A stretch of 21,027 bases of DNA from Phaeoceros laevis (GCA_049999765.1 JBNGIQ010008416.1:1-21027); one strand, 5' to 3'; counted from the first letter of the stretch, positions 9,773-20,809 are shown. The notes: generated by a model from the letters alone, not told the origin. Numbers and translations are program-made.

Positions 9773-9955
9773 GTTAGCTTCAAGCTGCACCCATACCTGT
9801 AGGAATTTTCTCCGCGAAAAGGTCTTTTCAAAACAATGTCTTTCAGAAAAATGTCATGACAAAGACGTCATGATGTTAGCAAATGCTAAGTTGAAGCTGC
9901 CATCACATACCTCATGCGATTTCCCCTGTCGAAATGTCTTGTTCAGTTTACAAAG
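9773..9955 (+). repeat. Degenerate direct repeat pair
   Basis: A segment of about 60 bases at 9773-9835 (GTTAGCTTCAAGCTGCACCC, then GCGAAAAGGTCTTTT) is related to one at 9884-9946 (GCTAAGTTGAAGCTGCC, then GTCGAAATGTCTTGTT). By eye about two thirds of positions match with a short gap. It lies immediately upstream of the chromovirus fragment and is not part of its coding region. Confidence 0.45.
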
Positions 9956-10024
9956 CACAAGTCCTCCTCGTGGGGCAATGTCTTACTGCCTATGTTTTTG
10001 TTTTTGCGTAAAACATATGTAGAA

Positions 10025-10510
10025 ATGTCTAGGGAACACAAGCATCGCCGTGAGGTCACATTGCAGGAAGGCGATTTGGTTATGCTCTCCATACACAATC
10101 TCACATTGCCAGGAGTGCGCAAATTGACGGACAGGTGGGTTGGTCCCTTCCCTGTGACCAAGGTTCTTGGTCCTGCTGCATTTCAGCTTCAACTGCCTCC
10201 ACATACGCGGATTCACAATGTTTTCCACACGTCGGTTCTAAAGGCTTACCGTGGCGTGCCTCCTGCCTGGCCTCCACCAGATCTCACTTATGGCGAGCCA
10301 AAATTTGAGGTGGAGGCTATCATTCGGCATCGCCATGTTTGGCGTCGTTGGCAATTTCTTATTCTGTGGAAGGGCTACCCCTTGTCTGATGCAACCTGGG
10401 AGCCCTTGGACAATTTGGAGCATTGCCAGAAGATCCTCTCAACGTACGTCACTCGTCATCAACTTTCGGTGCCAGGCTTCGGGGGCGAAGCCTCTCCCCC
10501 CCGGGAGTAG
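10025..10510 (+). pseudogene. Ty3/gypsy chromovirus polyprotein fragment: integrase C-terminus and chromodomain
   Basis: The frame is open from 9914 but looks retrotransposon-like only from about 10025 (MSREHKHRREVTLQEGDLVM). It carries the integrase GPY/F module (DRWVGPFPVTKVLG, then IHNVFHTSVLKAY) and a chromodomain (FEVEAIIRHRHVWRRWQFLI, then LWKGYPLSDATWEPLDNL). Chromodomains at the integrase end define chromoviruses and are thought to steer insertion towards marked chromatin. Gag, protease, reverse transcriptase, RNase H and the integrase catalytic core are all missing, so this is a 5'-truncated copy. The surviving frame has no stop until TAG at 10508-10510, one base before the LTR. Confidence 0.9.
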
Positions 10511-10511
10511 T

Positions 10512-10806
10512 TGTAACGGCAGCTAGTGGTTAGCCTACTATGGTTAAGGTAGCAGCTGGTTAAGCGCGACAAGTGTCACGGGCTCTGTTGAGCCACGCCT
10601 CACCTGTTGGCATTCCGTCTCTGTTTCTGTGATGCGTGCCGCTAATAAAGCAGCCCGCCGCTTAGCTAGGGATTAGCGATAGGCTGCTGCTAGCTATTGG
10701 ACCGCGCCGGGCTACTGGATAGCTCGGCGGCTCTTCCTTGTGTGTGTGCAAGTATATAATAATGTAAAGAAGTCGAGCTCGAGGCTCGACACTTTCTCCC
10801 ACAACA
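10512..10806 (+). mobile_element. Chromovirus 3' LTR (295 bp)
   Basis: It begins TGTAACGG one base after the polyprotein stop and ends CCCACAACA, giving the TG...CA ends of an LTR. It contains AATAAA (10644-10649) and TATATAA (10753-10759). Just upstream, GGCTTC...GAAGCC (about 10477-10494) forms a small hairpin; a clean polypurine tract is not obvious. No 5' LTR is in the window. The right border is set by the CA end and by the start of an unrelated minus-strand reading frame beyond it. Confidence 0.7.
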
Positions 10807-11315
10807 CACTAGATTGTATATTCTTGGACTCTGTTGTACCAAAAACACTTTTGTTTGTACTTGACTTCTTGCATACTGAACATAAGATCATTCCTAGGTT
10901 AGCATCAAACTCCGCCCACGGATAGAACTTTAACCATCCCTCTCGCCATGCCTTATTTATTTTGTATATGCGTATTTGTTCTGGGTCGTTTGCTTGAGAC
11001 TCTATCCATACAAACTTCTCTTTCATGCTTGCAGGTTTTGATGAAACACCTTCCACAATAGCTTGAACTGATGTCCCACCAACAAGCACTAGAGTCATTT
11101 TTGTAAATCCAGGTATGTCAAATAGAGGACCTCGAATGCTAGCGCTTGCATCGCCCACCTTTCTACGACCTTTGCTATTTTCATCCTGAGCTTGACGCTT
11201 CCCTTTCCTTCCATGTCAAACTTGCGCCGCAAACCACAAAGAATTTGGAGTGAAACTAAGATATAGTCATCCTTGTCTTTAGGTATTGGTGTTAGGTTTT
11301 GATATTTAGGAACTG
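10807..11315 (-). pseudogene. hAT-like TTF-type zinc-finger protein, N-terminal fragment
   Basis: On the minus strand a frame from 11215 to the LTR edge contains WLKFYPWAEFDANLGMILCS with CSVCKK and ends KNIQSS. This resembles the TTF/BED-like zinc finger (a KFYPW...C..C pattern) that precedes many hAT-family transposases. Upstream codons (VPKYQNLTPIPKDKDDY at about 11315-11265) are in another frame. The two frames join sensibly if one base was lost near 11197-11206 (MEGKG to KRQAQ). The rest of the zinc finger and all of the transposase domain are absent: coding similarity stops where the chromovirus LTR begins. The family assignment rests on this short motif only. Confidence 0.5.
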
Positions 11316-11629
11316 GTACAATGACTAGCAATCTTACATTCAAGGCTACATACTTTGATCATACTAGTAAGCTAATAAATCATATCAATATACAAGTAAT
11401 ATTTACAATGATGTTGAAAGTAATAGGTAGCATACTTCCTACACCTATACTTATATTAATCTACATACATAATAATTTCCGGAAATATCAAAGTCTACTC
11501 GGCAAGTTATCCGGTCCTTAGGAAAAGGAACTACAGGAAATCCAACAATACGAAGTTACTATCAGTTATTAGCTTTTTGCATCCAGAAGATTTTTTTGGT
11601 CAACCCCTTAAATCAATCGGTCATTATAC
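11316..11629. other. AT-rich spacer
   Basis: AT-rich sequence with no gene-like frame. It could include an upstream intron of the hAT-like remnant (a possible TTGTACCAG acceptor lies near 11316-11324), but no upstream exon was recognised. Confidence 0.35.
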
Positions 11630-11903
11630 TAGTGCGGCCTGTTTTTGGTGAGCCCTGATTTGCAACATTAGTATAATGCAGCCTGTTTTTGGTGAGCCCT
11701 GATTTGCAACATAGCCACTTGGTGAGCCCTGATTTGCAACATTAGTATAATGCGGCCTGTTTTTGGTGAGCCCTGATTTGCAACATAGCCACCTGGTACC
11801 TTCCTCCCAGCTACGTTTGCAACATAGCTACCTAGTACCTTCCTCCCATATACGTTTGCAACATAGCTACGTGGTACCTTACTCTCGTGGCACCTAGCTC
11901 CCG
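11630..11903 (+). repeat. Composite tandem repeat, 44-bp and 39-bp units
   Basis: Units of the first kind contain GGCCTGTTTTTGGTGAGCCC and end GATTTGCAACAT: 11630-11668 (short), 11669-11712, 11713-11742 (internally shortened), 11743-11786. Units of the second kind contain GGTACCTTCCTCCCAGCTAC and end GTTTGCAACAT: 11787-11825, 11826-11864 and a degenerate start from 11865. Both kinds share the TTTGCAACAT end, and copy 11713-11742 begins AGCCAC like the second kind, so the two arrays are related by recombination. Confidence 0.88.
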
Positions 11904-12290
11904 TTTCTTCTCACTAGAGCAACAAGGCTATAGAGTTTTAAGAGCAAAAAGACCCGGGTCCAAAAAACCCAACATTTTAAGCATGTTCCCTCATCTAGGT
12001 AAGCCCCCAAAAAAAGGTTGAAGGGGAAATCGCTTCCTTTCTAAAAGCGTCACACTCGTCTCTTTCTCAATCGCCCATAATCCATAATCTAGAGCTCTAA
12101 CCCAAGAAACAAGTGAAGTCTTTAATTACTAACTTCGTCCCATCATTGGTCATTGGAAGGAATACTTTCCAAGTTCTCATTCACTGTGGATAAGATGCAA
12201 TAGACCTCCGTCAAAGTTGCTGATGGGGTATTCAGATAATACCATGTACACGGTGTGAATGCTAAGAAGAGAAGAGACATGGGGCAAGGA
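11904..12290. other. Intergenic stretch downstream of the CW-domain gene
   Basis: No gene recognised. It separates the tandem repeats from the probable 3' end of the minus-strand CW-domain gene. Confidence 0.4.
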
Positions 12291-12296
12291 GTACTT

Positions 12297-12302
12297 TTTA
12301 TT
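12297..12302 (-). terminator. Candidate distal poly(A) signal of the CW-domain gene
   Basis: AATAAA on the minus strand about 330 bases past the stop codon. Another AATAAA lies at 12601-12606, only about 22 bases past the stop. Using the distal one would give a 3' UTR of about 350 bases, a common plant length; which is used cannot be decided here. Confidence 0.35.
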
Positions 12303-12627
12303 CAGCACCATGTAGAAAAATGCGAAAGTAAAATCGCGACAGAAGGATGTATGAGATCATCCAGCAGCAGTTGTGAGGCTGGTATCTTTGTATAAACAAA
12401 ACCTGAAAGAATCACAAAATCAGGGAGTAATGACGCTCATGTCAGAACCTGTTCCACCATACCTGTACCTGCCACCTACTAACACTTTCTTGGCTGCGGT
12501 TTGCTTACACAGCAGTACAAGGTGTGACTGGAGTACCAAAAAGAATGGGCGCCATACCTTTTCCAGCTGGATCATCCTCACTGCCCTCATGAAAAAATAA
12601 TTTATTTCTCACACGTCCATGGGCTGA

Positions 12628-15600
12628 TCAGTGCTCAATTGCCTCTAGTGCCAACCGCACTAGGCGAACAACATGATCGACATCACCAAACCCGCTGTCC
12701 TCTCCTACTCTCTTCACCGCAGTCATGGCTTCCAATTTAGCAGGATTACCAGCACATGCCAAATCTGCAGCAGCAGTGGCAGTTGCAGCTTTGCTCAGCG
12801 CATCAAGCGAGGCACTTACATCGGATGCCTGCAGTCACAACAAGTAGCACAGTCATGTGTATTACCTCGACGACAGTCAGGCAGACACAATAACTTCCCG
12901 AATGTTCCCTGATTGTGCTAACTTCACATGAGACTGGCAAGCTTTGGGGCCAATCAAGCAAATGAAGGGTCCAAACAATGCAAGAAAACGAGAAAAGCAA
13001 GCTGTCTTTACATCTCGAAGCAACCGAGTTAAACTCTGCTGCAATTGAGCTGGAACAGCAAAGCTGTTTGACATTGGCATAGGAAGGTCTGCCGCAGATC
13101 CTTTGTCTATACATGTCCCCTTGTCACCTACTAGACTTTGGTTATTTATGTTAAGGTTGTCGACATCTGATGCAGACGAAGATGATGGTGATTCCTCTGC
13201 ATCCAGAAATTGCACAACACTTAGTGCAGCATTGCCAGTGCAGCATTCTCCACTCACCTAGAGGATCAATGCTCGAAGTGATGTTTCAGTTCCCCTTTCT
13301 CCCGAAGTATCAATCGTCTCACTGATTGTACCATTTAGTACGACCGTACAACTAGAATGAAGAGGACACACACTTGCTCGAAACATCAGGACAGAGTTAT
13401 TACCAACACCATTGCTGGCAGGAAGGGCCGCATTCTCTGTTCCCATGTAAGCAGGTGCCGCGCGCATGGCACCTAATTGGGCAGATTGATTGACACCCAA
13501 AGAACTTGCTTGGATAGAAGCATGAAGTTGCTGATGATCTCGTGTGAAGCAAAGATTCTTTGCCATCAACACCCGCATATGGGCCACCGCTGCACACTTA
13601 TATGCAAGCGCAGCAGCTGGCAAGTTCCTAGCTCCTCCTCGTTCATATGAGCTGGCACAGTACCTGTTTACCAGGACCATAACACTAGTCATAAGTTTGG
13701 CTTTGACAATGTAAATACATTTGACCACCTGACTTATCTAGCTTAGTAGGCAGATTCACCACTCACTACACAGCAACAAAGGAACTCACTCGCAAAGCTT
13801 GGCAGTGTCGTGGTACATATTCATTGATTGAGTGACCTCTCCAAGCTTTGCCGCTTCAGCACATACTGGCTCCAACATGGATGCTGCTTGTAAGAATTTC
13901 AGTGCTGCACGCAAGTACAGGTCTGTGCTCTCACCTTCCTGGCCAAGATGCTTCACAAGAGCCATTCGCCACAAGACCTGTCAGCACTTTTTCATTTCTG
14001 ATATCATTGCACTTTCTTAGTCAGTGGCCATAAAACAGAACAATCTGCCCCACAATGTCATATCCCTAGCAATGAAACCAACCTTCAGTCTATCAGCAGA
14101 GTGCTTCAAATCCGTCCCATCACGTGTTGCAACATTCGCTGCATTGAATGCCTGACTGTGTTCCCTTGAATGGCCTGCTCCTGATCCATCTTGATCTTTA
14201 CCTGCTTGGGCATTGCTAACAGCAACTGCCTTTACATGCGACGCTTTCCTCACTTGGAGACTAACCTCAACTCCCCTGCTATGCTCTCTGCTTCTTTTAG
14301 AAGGGTCAGCAGCAGAGACGTCACAGTGATGTACACCTTTTGTACGAACTCCAGCAACAATCTCCTGGACTTCTGCTGTGTTTCTGCTGTCTGCACTGGG
14401 TAAAGCATCCCCAGTACTCCGCATGGAGCCCCCATCAACGTCTTTTCTATTAGGTCTCCGTTCACCCTCCCACTTCATACCACCCCTGCACGGCGAGGGA
14501 GCCTGCCACACAGGTACTGATTTGGCATCGATTTTTTCTTGTTTTTGAGGATCTCTAGCTTTCGCATCATTTGACTGTTGCAATGCAGTTCCTTCAGCAT
14601 CTGGCTGTCCTTGGTCTCCGACTTCTCTTGGACTCTTCAACTTTAGATCCTGTTTACCATCAGAGTTCCCATCTTCTGGCCTTTCCCTAACATCAGATCT
14701 CCTTTCTTCACACATGTGCTCTTTACTTGATCGTCCTTCCTCCATCCAATTAGAGCCCACTAGCTTGTCCAGTCTGCTCTCCCTTGAAGATGGTCTTACC
14801 CAGTCTTCACGAGCAACTCGATCACGTGCATATCTCTCATCCCCCCTATCAGGCACCCAATTTTCTTGAATTCTGTCATGATCCCTATCCCTCTCACGAA
14901 ATCTTTCATCCCGGGATTTATGCCGCTCATACCGACCATCCCTGACAACTTCTCTATATCTGTCAAGACTACCCTCACGCTCTCTGTATCTATCATCATG
15001 CAATCTTTCATATCGCTCTGGGAAGTAACCCCCAGTGCCTCCACGACCATCCCTGTGATCTACCCAATAACGCTCATCATCTCGTGCAGTTCGGCTACGG
15101 CGAAAGACATCCCCACCATTTATTGAGGTATAGCGATCCTCCCTCCCTCTATCACTGCTGTTCTCCCGGTTGGATCCTCTACACTCATGGTCATGTTCAG
15201 AGGAACGTGGTCGGTCATCCCAAGATCTATGGGACTGTCCAAGAGGTCCTGATCGCTCACTTTGGGCATCTCCATCTCGTTCAAGAGACCTCTTAGGACT
15301 TCTGGAAAGCGAGTGCCTCATTGCCGAAGGATAACGATTTCCCATCATGTTCACCGGTGTATCTAGACCTTGGAAGGATGCACAGCCCAAATGTCCCTCA
15401 TCTGCCTCTGGAGATCGCAAGGGCGACGAAGAAACAGTAGATTCTATTGGAGACCCCCGTCCCCTTGACATGCTGGCTGAGGATTTGGATGAGGAGGAAA
15501 ACTTTGAGAACCTCAAATTTGTGGATGTTGAAACTCCATGGCCATCAACATCAACCGTTTTAGCTTGAGGCTTCTGGTCAAGACTTTGGTCAACATCACC

Positions 15601-18600
15601 ATTTTGAACGGTTTTCCCAATAACAGCCTGAGACCTGCATTCCCCAGTTCCGTTATCACCACCAAAGTGACGTGGGGTAAACATACTTCCCTGCATCGGT
15701 TCCCTATCAGATGTCAAAATAGACTTCTTCCTTGAGCCTCCTTCTAAACCACTATCTCTTGTCTCTGTTTTAGCAACTTTGCGCTTCTTTACATTTCTAG
15801 GCTCAGATTCACTTCCTTCTTCCTTCCCTTCATTGAGCTGATCTGGCTGTCCAAAGTTTCCAAGAACTCTTCTACTGTCTTTGACACCAAGTAGCAGCTT
15901 GTTTACCGTGCTATTCTGTTCAGCAAGGTCTGGGTCCTTATCAGTAGCTCCAACAACCTCTAGCATACATGCGCTCTGGTGGTTAGCAGCTTCTCTGCTT
16001 ATCTTAGATACATCCGTTGCCCTTTTTGGAAGCTTCAAGGTCTTGGACAGTTCTTGGTGTCTTATTACATTTACAGTGATCTTTTTGGAACTTCCAGACC
16101 TATTCTTCCTATTCTCGTCACCCTCAGCAAGGTCAATCCGGACTGAAGAATCAACACCAGCATACTCCTGCACTCTTCCAACCCCTTCATTATCTTTGAC
16201 AAACCATGATTCATTCAAGCCATCACTTTTCGACTTCTTGACTCTCAGCAACTCTTCTGCATGCCCTCTGCCTTCCATTTTCCGCTTTGTAGGTACCTTT
16301 CTTCGATGGATATCATAACCAATTTCCAAGACATGCCCGTTGTTCTTACCAGCTCTTGTTTCAGAATCTTGAGCTTCACAATCTTTCAAGCTCACAATGC
16401 TTACCTGTTCCTTCCAAGCTGAACTTTGCTGCTGGCGTGCATATAGATTAGTAGCTCCACAAATCTGAGCCGTAGTTCTTGCAGGTTCACTTTTACACGA
16501 GGAGTCTGTGTCTTCTGTCATGAAAACAGTGAGATCATCTTCCTTCGAGAGTTGCTTCAATAGGCGACTATCCTGGCCTGCAAAAGTAGAGCAACTGTTG
16601 ATGTTTCCAGAAAATTGCAACTCCTCTCAAACTCAATCAGGAAGTAGAAAGACAAGACTTAGGACAACACATTATTTGCAATATAATGACTTACCTTCAC
16701 ATCCTCGTACTCGTTTGGGTCTTTCTTCTTTGGCATCAGGGAGTGATGTTAGGCGGCTCACATTCCCTTTTCTTGAAACGTTGGTAAGTACCATTGTGCA
16801 ATCTTGAGCCTGCTGAACTACAGCATTGAGGCTCTTGCACTTCACAGAGCTGCCATCAGCCTTAGTCAACGAGGGGACCAAGGGAATCCCAACAGGAGAT
16901 GACTTGTGTGTGAATCCTTTTTTTGCGCAACCAACTTTGTTAGGCTTAGGTCCCTTCAACTCTTCTGCAAAACTTGCTTCTACGGCTGTGCTCAAAGTGG
17001 TGGGACGTTGTGATGCATGCAAAGAGTCAAGTTGGCCACCCTGCGATGGAGGGGGAACTCCGAGCAGAAGATAAACAGCTGATGTTGTCTCGTCCTCAGA
17101 GTGTTTGCAATTGTTCATATTTGGTCTGTGTTGATCACAAAGAAACACAACCAGGTTATAGCAGGGATGTAAAGCTGGACATTCAAAATAATCTCTGGCC
17201 ACACTTTTGGAGAAGTAAACACGGCAGACATCTAAGAAGACTAGGCACAGACCCCAGTCATTCACTTCTAGGAGGAAGGAACTTAACCGGAGAATTCACA
17301 AGGTTGAGGGTTTGAGGAAACTCACAGCCATGTCATCATTTTGCATCTCCACTTCTTAGGTAACTCATCAACCTTTATCCAGGGTACACAGAGACGCCAT
17401 TTACTACAAGCATCACATAAAACCCAATCTTCATGGACGACTACAGCGTTGCTCAAAGGAGGAAATTCTGCCTCTGCACCTGCTGTTATGACTGGCTGAG
17501 TTAGCTGCTCAGCACTACAACTGGCCTTATTGGAACTGCCCATCACTGAAAAATCAGCAGCTTTCTTGAACGACTCTCTGCCTCTCCCACCAACCTCCCT
17601 TGATGTCTGCTCCTTATTTACTCTTCTCCTGGCTTTTGATTCCTTGGCCATATCTCTAGACGTACTATATGTCACGTCCCTCCTTCCCCTGTCCGCAACT
17701 TCCTGATTCGCAATATTGGCCGATGGAACTATATCCTCTAACTTTGATGTAGTGCCATCCTTCGGCGAGGACAGTCTTTTCACATTCATGTCAGACATTG
17801 AGTCATCATGCTTCACTTCACCCCGTTTCTCTGAATATGCATGATCGTTCAGTATCTGTTTGCAAACACCAGTTGGTAGAACTTTGCCCATCGGCTTTAC
17901 CCGTGGAGCCTCTTTTACAGCAGATACCTTGGACTTTCTCGTACTTCCTACTTGGAGCTCTTTGATTGTGCTTCGCTCAACCTTACCTGGTACTGCAATT
18001 GAGACTCCTCCAGGATCACCATCTTTGTGATGCTGCTGGGCAGCATCCTTCCCAACATTTTTTTGCTGCTCAAACCCACTTGACCTTCTGGATACTTTCA
18101 AATCTACGACCACCCTCTCACGAACCAGATCTCTTCCCTTATCCACCTTCCCATTCTGCCCACTCTGTTTCCCTTCGTGCTTCTCAATTCTGATTTCTGA
18201 AGTGCTGCACGGCATTCCCTTCTGATCTTCAGTTGCGTTCAGAGGTTGTGGTCTTTTTGTCTCGGGCTTCATTACATGAGTCTCCTTACGAAAAGCTTTT
18301 GCTAATTCTCCATAGCCCTCCAACGCTCCCCTATCAACCTTGATTTCTGCATCTCTATTGGGTCCTCTCGAGCTTGTTTTTGCAGTTGGCTTCAGTGAGC
18401 AAGACAAATCCTTCAGATTCTTTTCAGTAGCTGACTCTTTGAGAACAGCTTTCTGAGGCTCACGATTCCAATCTGCTGCATGAATTTGTTTCTCAGACTT
18501 CGGATCCCCTCTGTCGGACCATGACCCTTCCGTATTCCCATACTTCTCTGTATCAAGCTCTTTTCCCTCAAATGTCCGCCCATCTCTTTTCCTTGCCCCA

Positions 18601-20558
18601 CAAGTTTCCTCAATATCATTGTTCTCGACACCACTCAGAGCATAATTCTTTGCGAGGGCAGATTCAACACGATCCACTTTGACTGTCGACAAGGACTCTC
18701 TGGATTCTGACTCTCCAGCTTCAGGAATGCCTTCCAAGTGGTGGGGCCTCCTGGCCTCCGCAGCATCCTGGACTCCTGGCCTTCCAAGCCACTGGCTAGA
18801 AGTTATCTTGTTGTGCGTCATTGCCCCTCCTCCAGTCTCGTCCACCATCACAGAATCCGGACCACTTTCTACCTTGCTGGGAAGCCGACTTACCATCCTG
18901 CTGTTAGATGCCTCAGTCAACCAGGCCCTAGCAGACTCGGAATCCAAGGTTTGAGTCAAAGGAGAAAGGAGGCCTCCTAGAGGAATTCGGTGAGATGTCA
19001 TTGCCTGCCTCAGATGAACAAACCTTGAGTCACTCACTAGCTAACAGAGAACCACTGTAGGCACACATGTGTAGTGTTTGGACAGACAAGCTTACCCGAA
19101 TCATGGACATGGGGCTCCTGTCAGCTTCAGGTGAAAGCGTGAATCCATGATTGTCACCTGCAGACTGTAAAGGATGTGGTCCTAAACCCAACTCATTCTG
19201 AAAAAAAAGTTCTACAGCTTTTTTTGAAACTTCGTTTTCTTTGCACCCCATCTTGATACGTAAAGTCAGTGGAGGATTTTTTTTGGGATCTGCTTTATCT
19301 ATGGGCCCAGGACCCCTGCCAGAGGATGTACACAATACCCCATCAGCATTCCCGGCAGTAAAGCCATTTACCCCAGATGGACCCTTGAGTACATTTTCTG
19401 GCACACCAGGGACGGCTGCTGTGGTTGATGCCATTGCTTTTGAGTTCTGTGTTTGAACCACACAACAACGATGTCAAAACTTCAAAGCTTGAAGCTCATA
19501 ACAAGCGAAAGTTGGAGCACCACAATATACGTGTTTTAGCCAATGAAACAAGAATGTTTGAGAGATCACCTCCCCATGACCCTCACTTGAAGGTTGTCTT
19601 CCTCTTGCAGACTCGGTCAACAGCGCAAGCGGTGGCTTTGAAGCCAGCACAGAAGGCCTACGAACTTGTGTAGGTAGAAAGGATCCATAACCACCGTACT
19701 TGGATCCTGCATCTTGAAGAATGTCACAAGAGTTAAACCACGTTCCACAAGGTACAAAACACTGTCTGCTAATTGTCTGCTAACTCTGATGATCATCGAA
19801 AGACGGAAAGCTAGCAAGGACAGTCTACCTAGCAGAGACAAATAAGATAAACAGCTAGGAACCATAACCACCATTTCCACCCGCATCAAAAATCGGTCAT
19901 GGATATTCGACCAAATGGTATACACTAAACAAACCTACGATTCTGTGACAGTTTGCGATCAATGACCTCGTTGGGTAGAAAGGTGACCAAACACTGAGAA
20001 ATGAAAGGAGAACGGAATAGAAGAAGGGAAGAAAACCCCAGACACATGATTTTAGGTGAGCATGAAGAATTCTCATAGGAAGTAAACGGCAACTTCAGTG
20101 CGAGCCCAAGTTGACGCTGTGGACAAGCAACTCAGATTAACTTTTTCCATAATTGCTTTCAGCCCCTGCCTGAGAGAAATGCGACACGCACCCAGTTGCA
20201 CAGCATCAACCCCGCCAGGTGTCAGAAACTGCTTCTGTTGCTCCCCTAGAAGATTTTGAAGCTTTTCATCCTGGAAAAAAGACGAGGGACTCGTAAGGTG
20301 TGGATTTGCAGTGTGTCCCACCCAGCATGACAAGATGCCTCATGGTCACTTGGTAGGTGGTCGGTTGCTTCTTAAACGTCCGAAGCACGACGGCCTTTGC
20401 GGAGCAATCCACTGGAACGGAACCCGCGATATGTAACTTTGCTGCCAAGACCGAAAACAGCTTACGATGTAAGAGAAATCCGTATCGTGGAATGATTGGG
20501 GGGGTGGGACAAATGCAAATGGAGCCTCTCCTTCTTCAAGCTCCGTATCCTCTTCCAT
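12628..20558 (-). CDS. Plant CW-type zinc-finger protein (putative H3K4-methyl reader), 11 exons
   Basis: Spliced gene, about 2,001 residues. Exons: 20466-20558, 20192-20270, 19570-19706, 19096-19446, 17326-19004, 16695-17125, 14083-16577, 13790-13977, 13497-13663, 13012-13196, 12628-12828; all phases fit. The exon 3/4 junction may instead be 19587/19436 (1,992 residues), and the exon 9 donor is weak. The N-terminus MEEDTELEEGEA, then FSYI/DEKLQNLLG and SKYGGYGSFLP, marks the plant CWZF family. The CW domain (about 745-795) reads DWVLCDACSKWR, KKWRC and, across an intron, PNMNNC: Cys 750, 753, 774 and 786 bind zinc, and Trp 747 and 756 match the aromatic cage that in this domain family binds methylated H3 Lys4. 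A KKRKVAK nuclear signal lies near residue 1185 and an Arg/Asp/Ser-rich segment at about 1340-1530. The conserved C-terminal helical region spans exons 7-11 (LKFLQAASML, ALAYKCAAVAHMRV, SPSSSSASDVDNLN, VRLVRLALEAIEH). Expected to be nuclear; its targets are unknown. Confidence 0.93.
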
Positions 20559-20580
20559 GCTCCTTCCTCGCCGTCCCGGT

Positions 20581-20601
20581 TTACCAACCGGATGGAGCCA
20601 T
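20581..20601 (-). promoter_or_regulatory. Short uORF upstream of the CW-domain gene
   Basis: ATG at 20601-20599 opens a six-codon frame, M-A-P-S-G-W, then TAA, ending 22 bases before the main start codon. If the transcript begins upstream of it, for example from the TATA-like site near 20730, the uORF could reduce main-frame translation. Whether it lies in the mRNA is not shown by the sequence. Confidence 0.35.
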
Positions 20602-20727
20602 GCTCGTTCCCGTGCAAATTGAGGGTAAGCGTCTGTATGTGTTTGACTACAGGCGTCGCGAGGGTTGAGTACTAGTGGACGCCCTAGAATAAGTAGAATA
20701 ATGTGTGTAAACCATTTCTCAAGAGTC

Positions 20728-20735
20728 TATAAATA
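20728..20735 (-). promoter_or_regulatory. TATA-like element of the CW-domain gene
   Basis: TATTTATA on the minus strand, about 170 bases before the start codon. Transcription from it would give a 5' UTR of about 140 bases. On the other strand it reads TATAAATA, an even better TATA box pointing away from the gene, so its direction is uncertain. Confidence 0.3.
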
Positions 20736-20787
20736 CATTCAAACTTTTTTTTAGTTCCTATTGCGGTCTTAACCTCTTAAAAGGACG

Positions 20788-20809
20788 AACTCTACCAATT
20801 GGTAGAGTT
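20788..20809. repeat. 22-bp perfect palindrome
   Basis: AACTCTACCAA followed directly by TTGGTAGAGTT, self-complementary with no spacer. After a mismatched base pair the symmetry continues weakly outwards (GGAC on the left, GTC on the right). It lies about 230 bases upstream of the CW-domain start codon. It could be a binding site for a dimeric protein or the centre of a small foldback element. Confidence 0.8.

Noticed and set aside
14191-16318. Plus-strand frames opposite the large CW-gene exon
   Set aside because: They are shadows of the coding exon, with no recognisable domains.
20357-20668. Plus-strand frame ending with a protein-like stretch (GAMLVPVQIEGKRLYVFDY)
   Set aside because: It is antisense to exon 1 and the leader of the CW gene, I recognise no family, and splice-consistent evidence favours the minus-strand gene.
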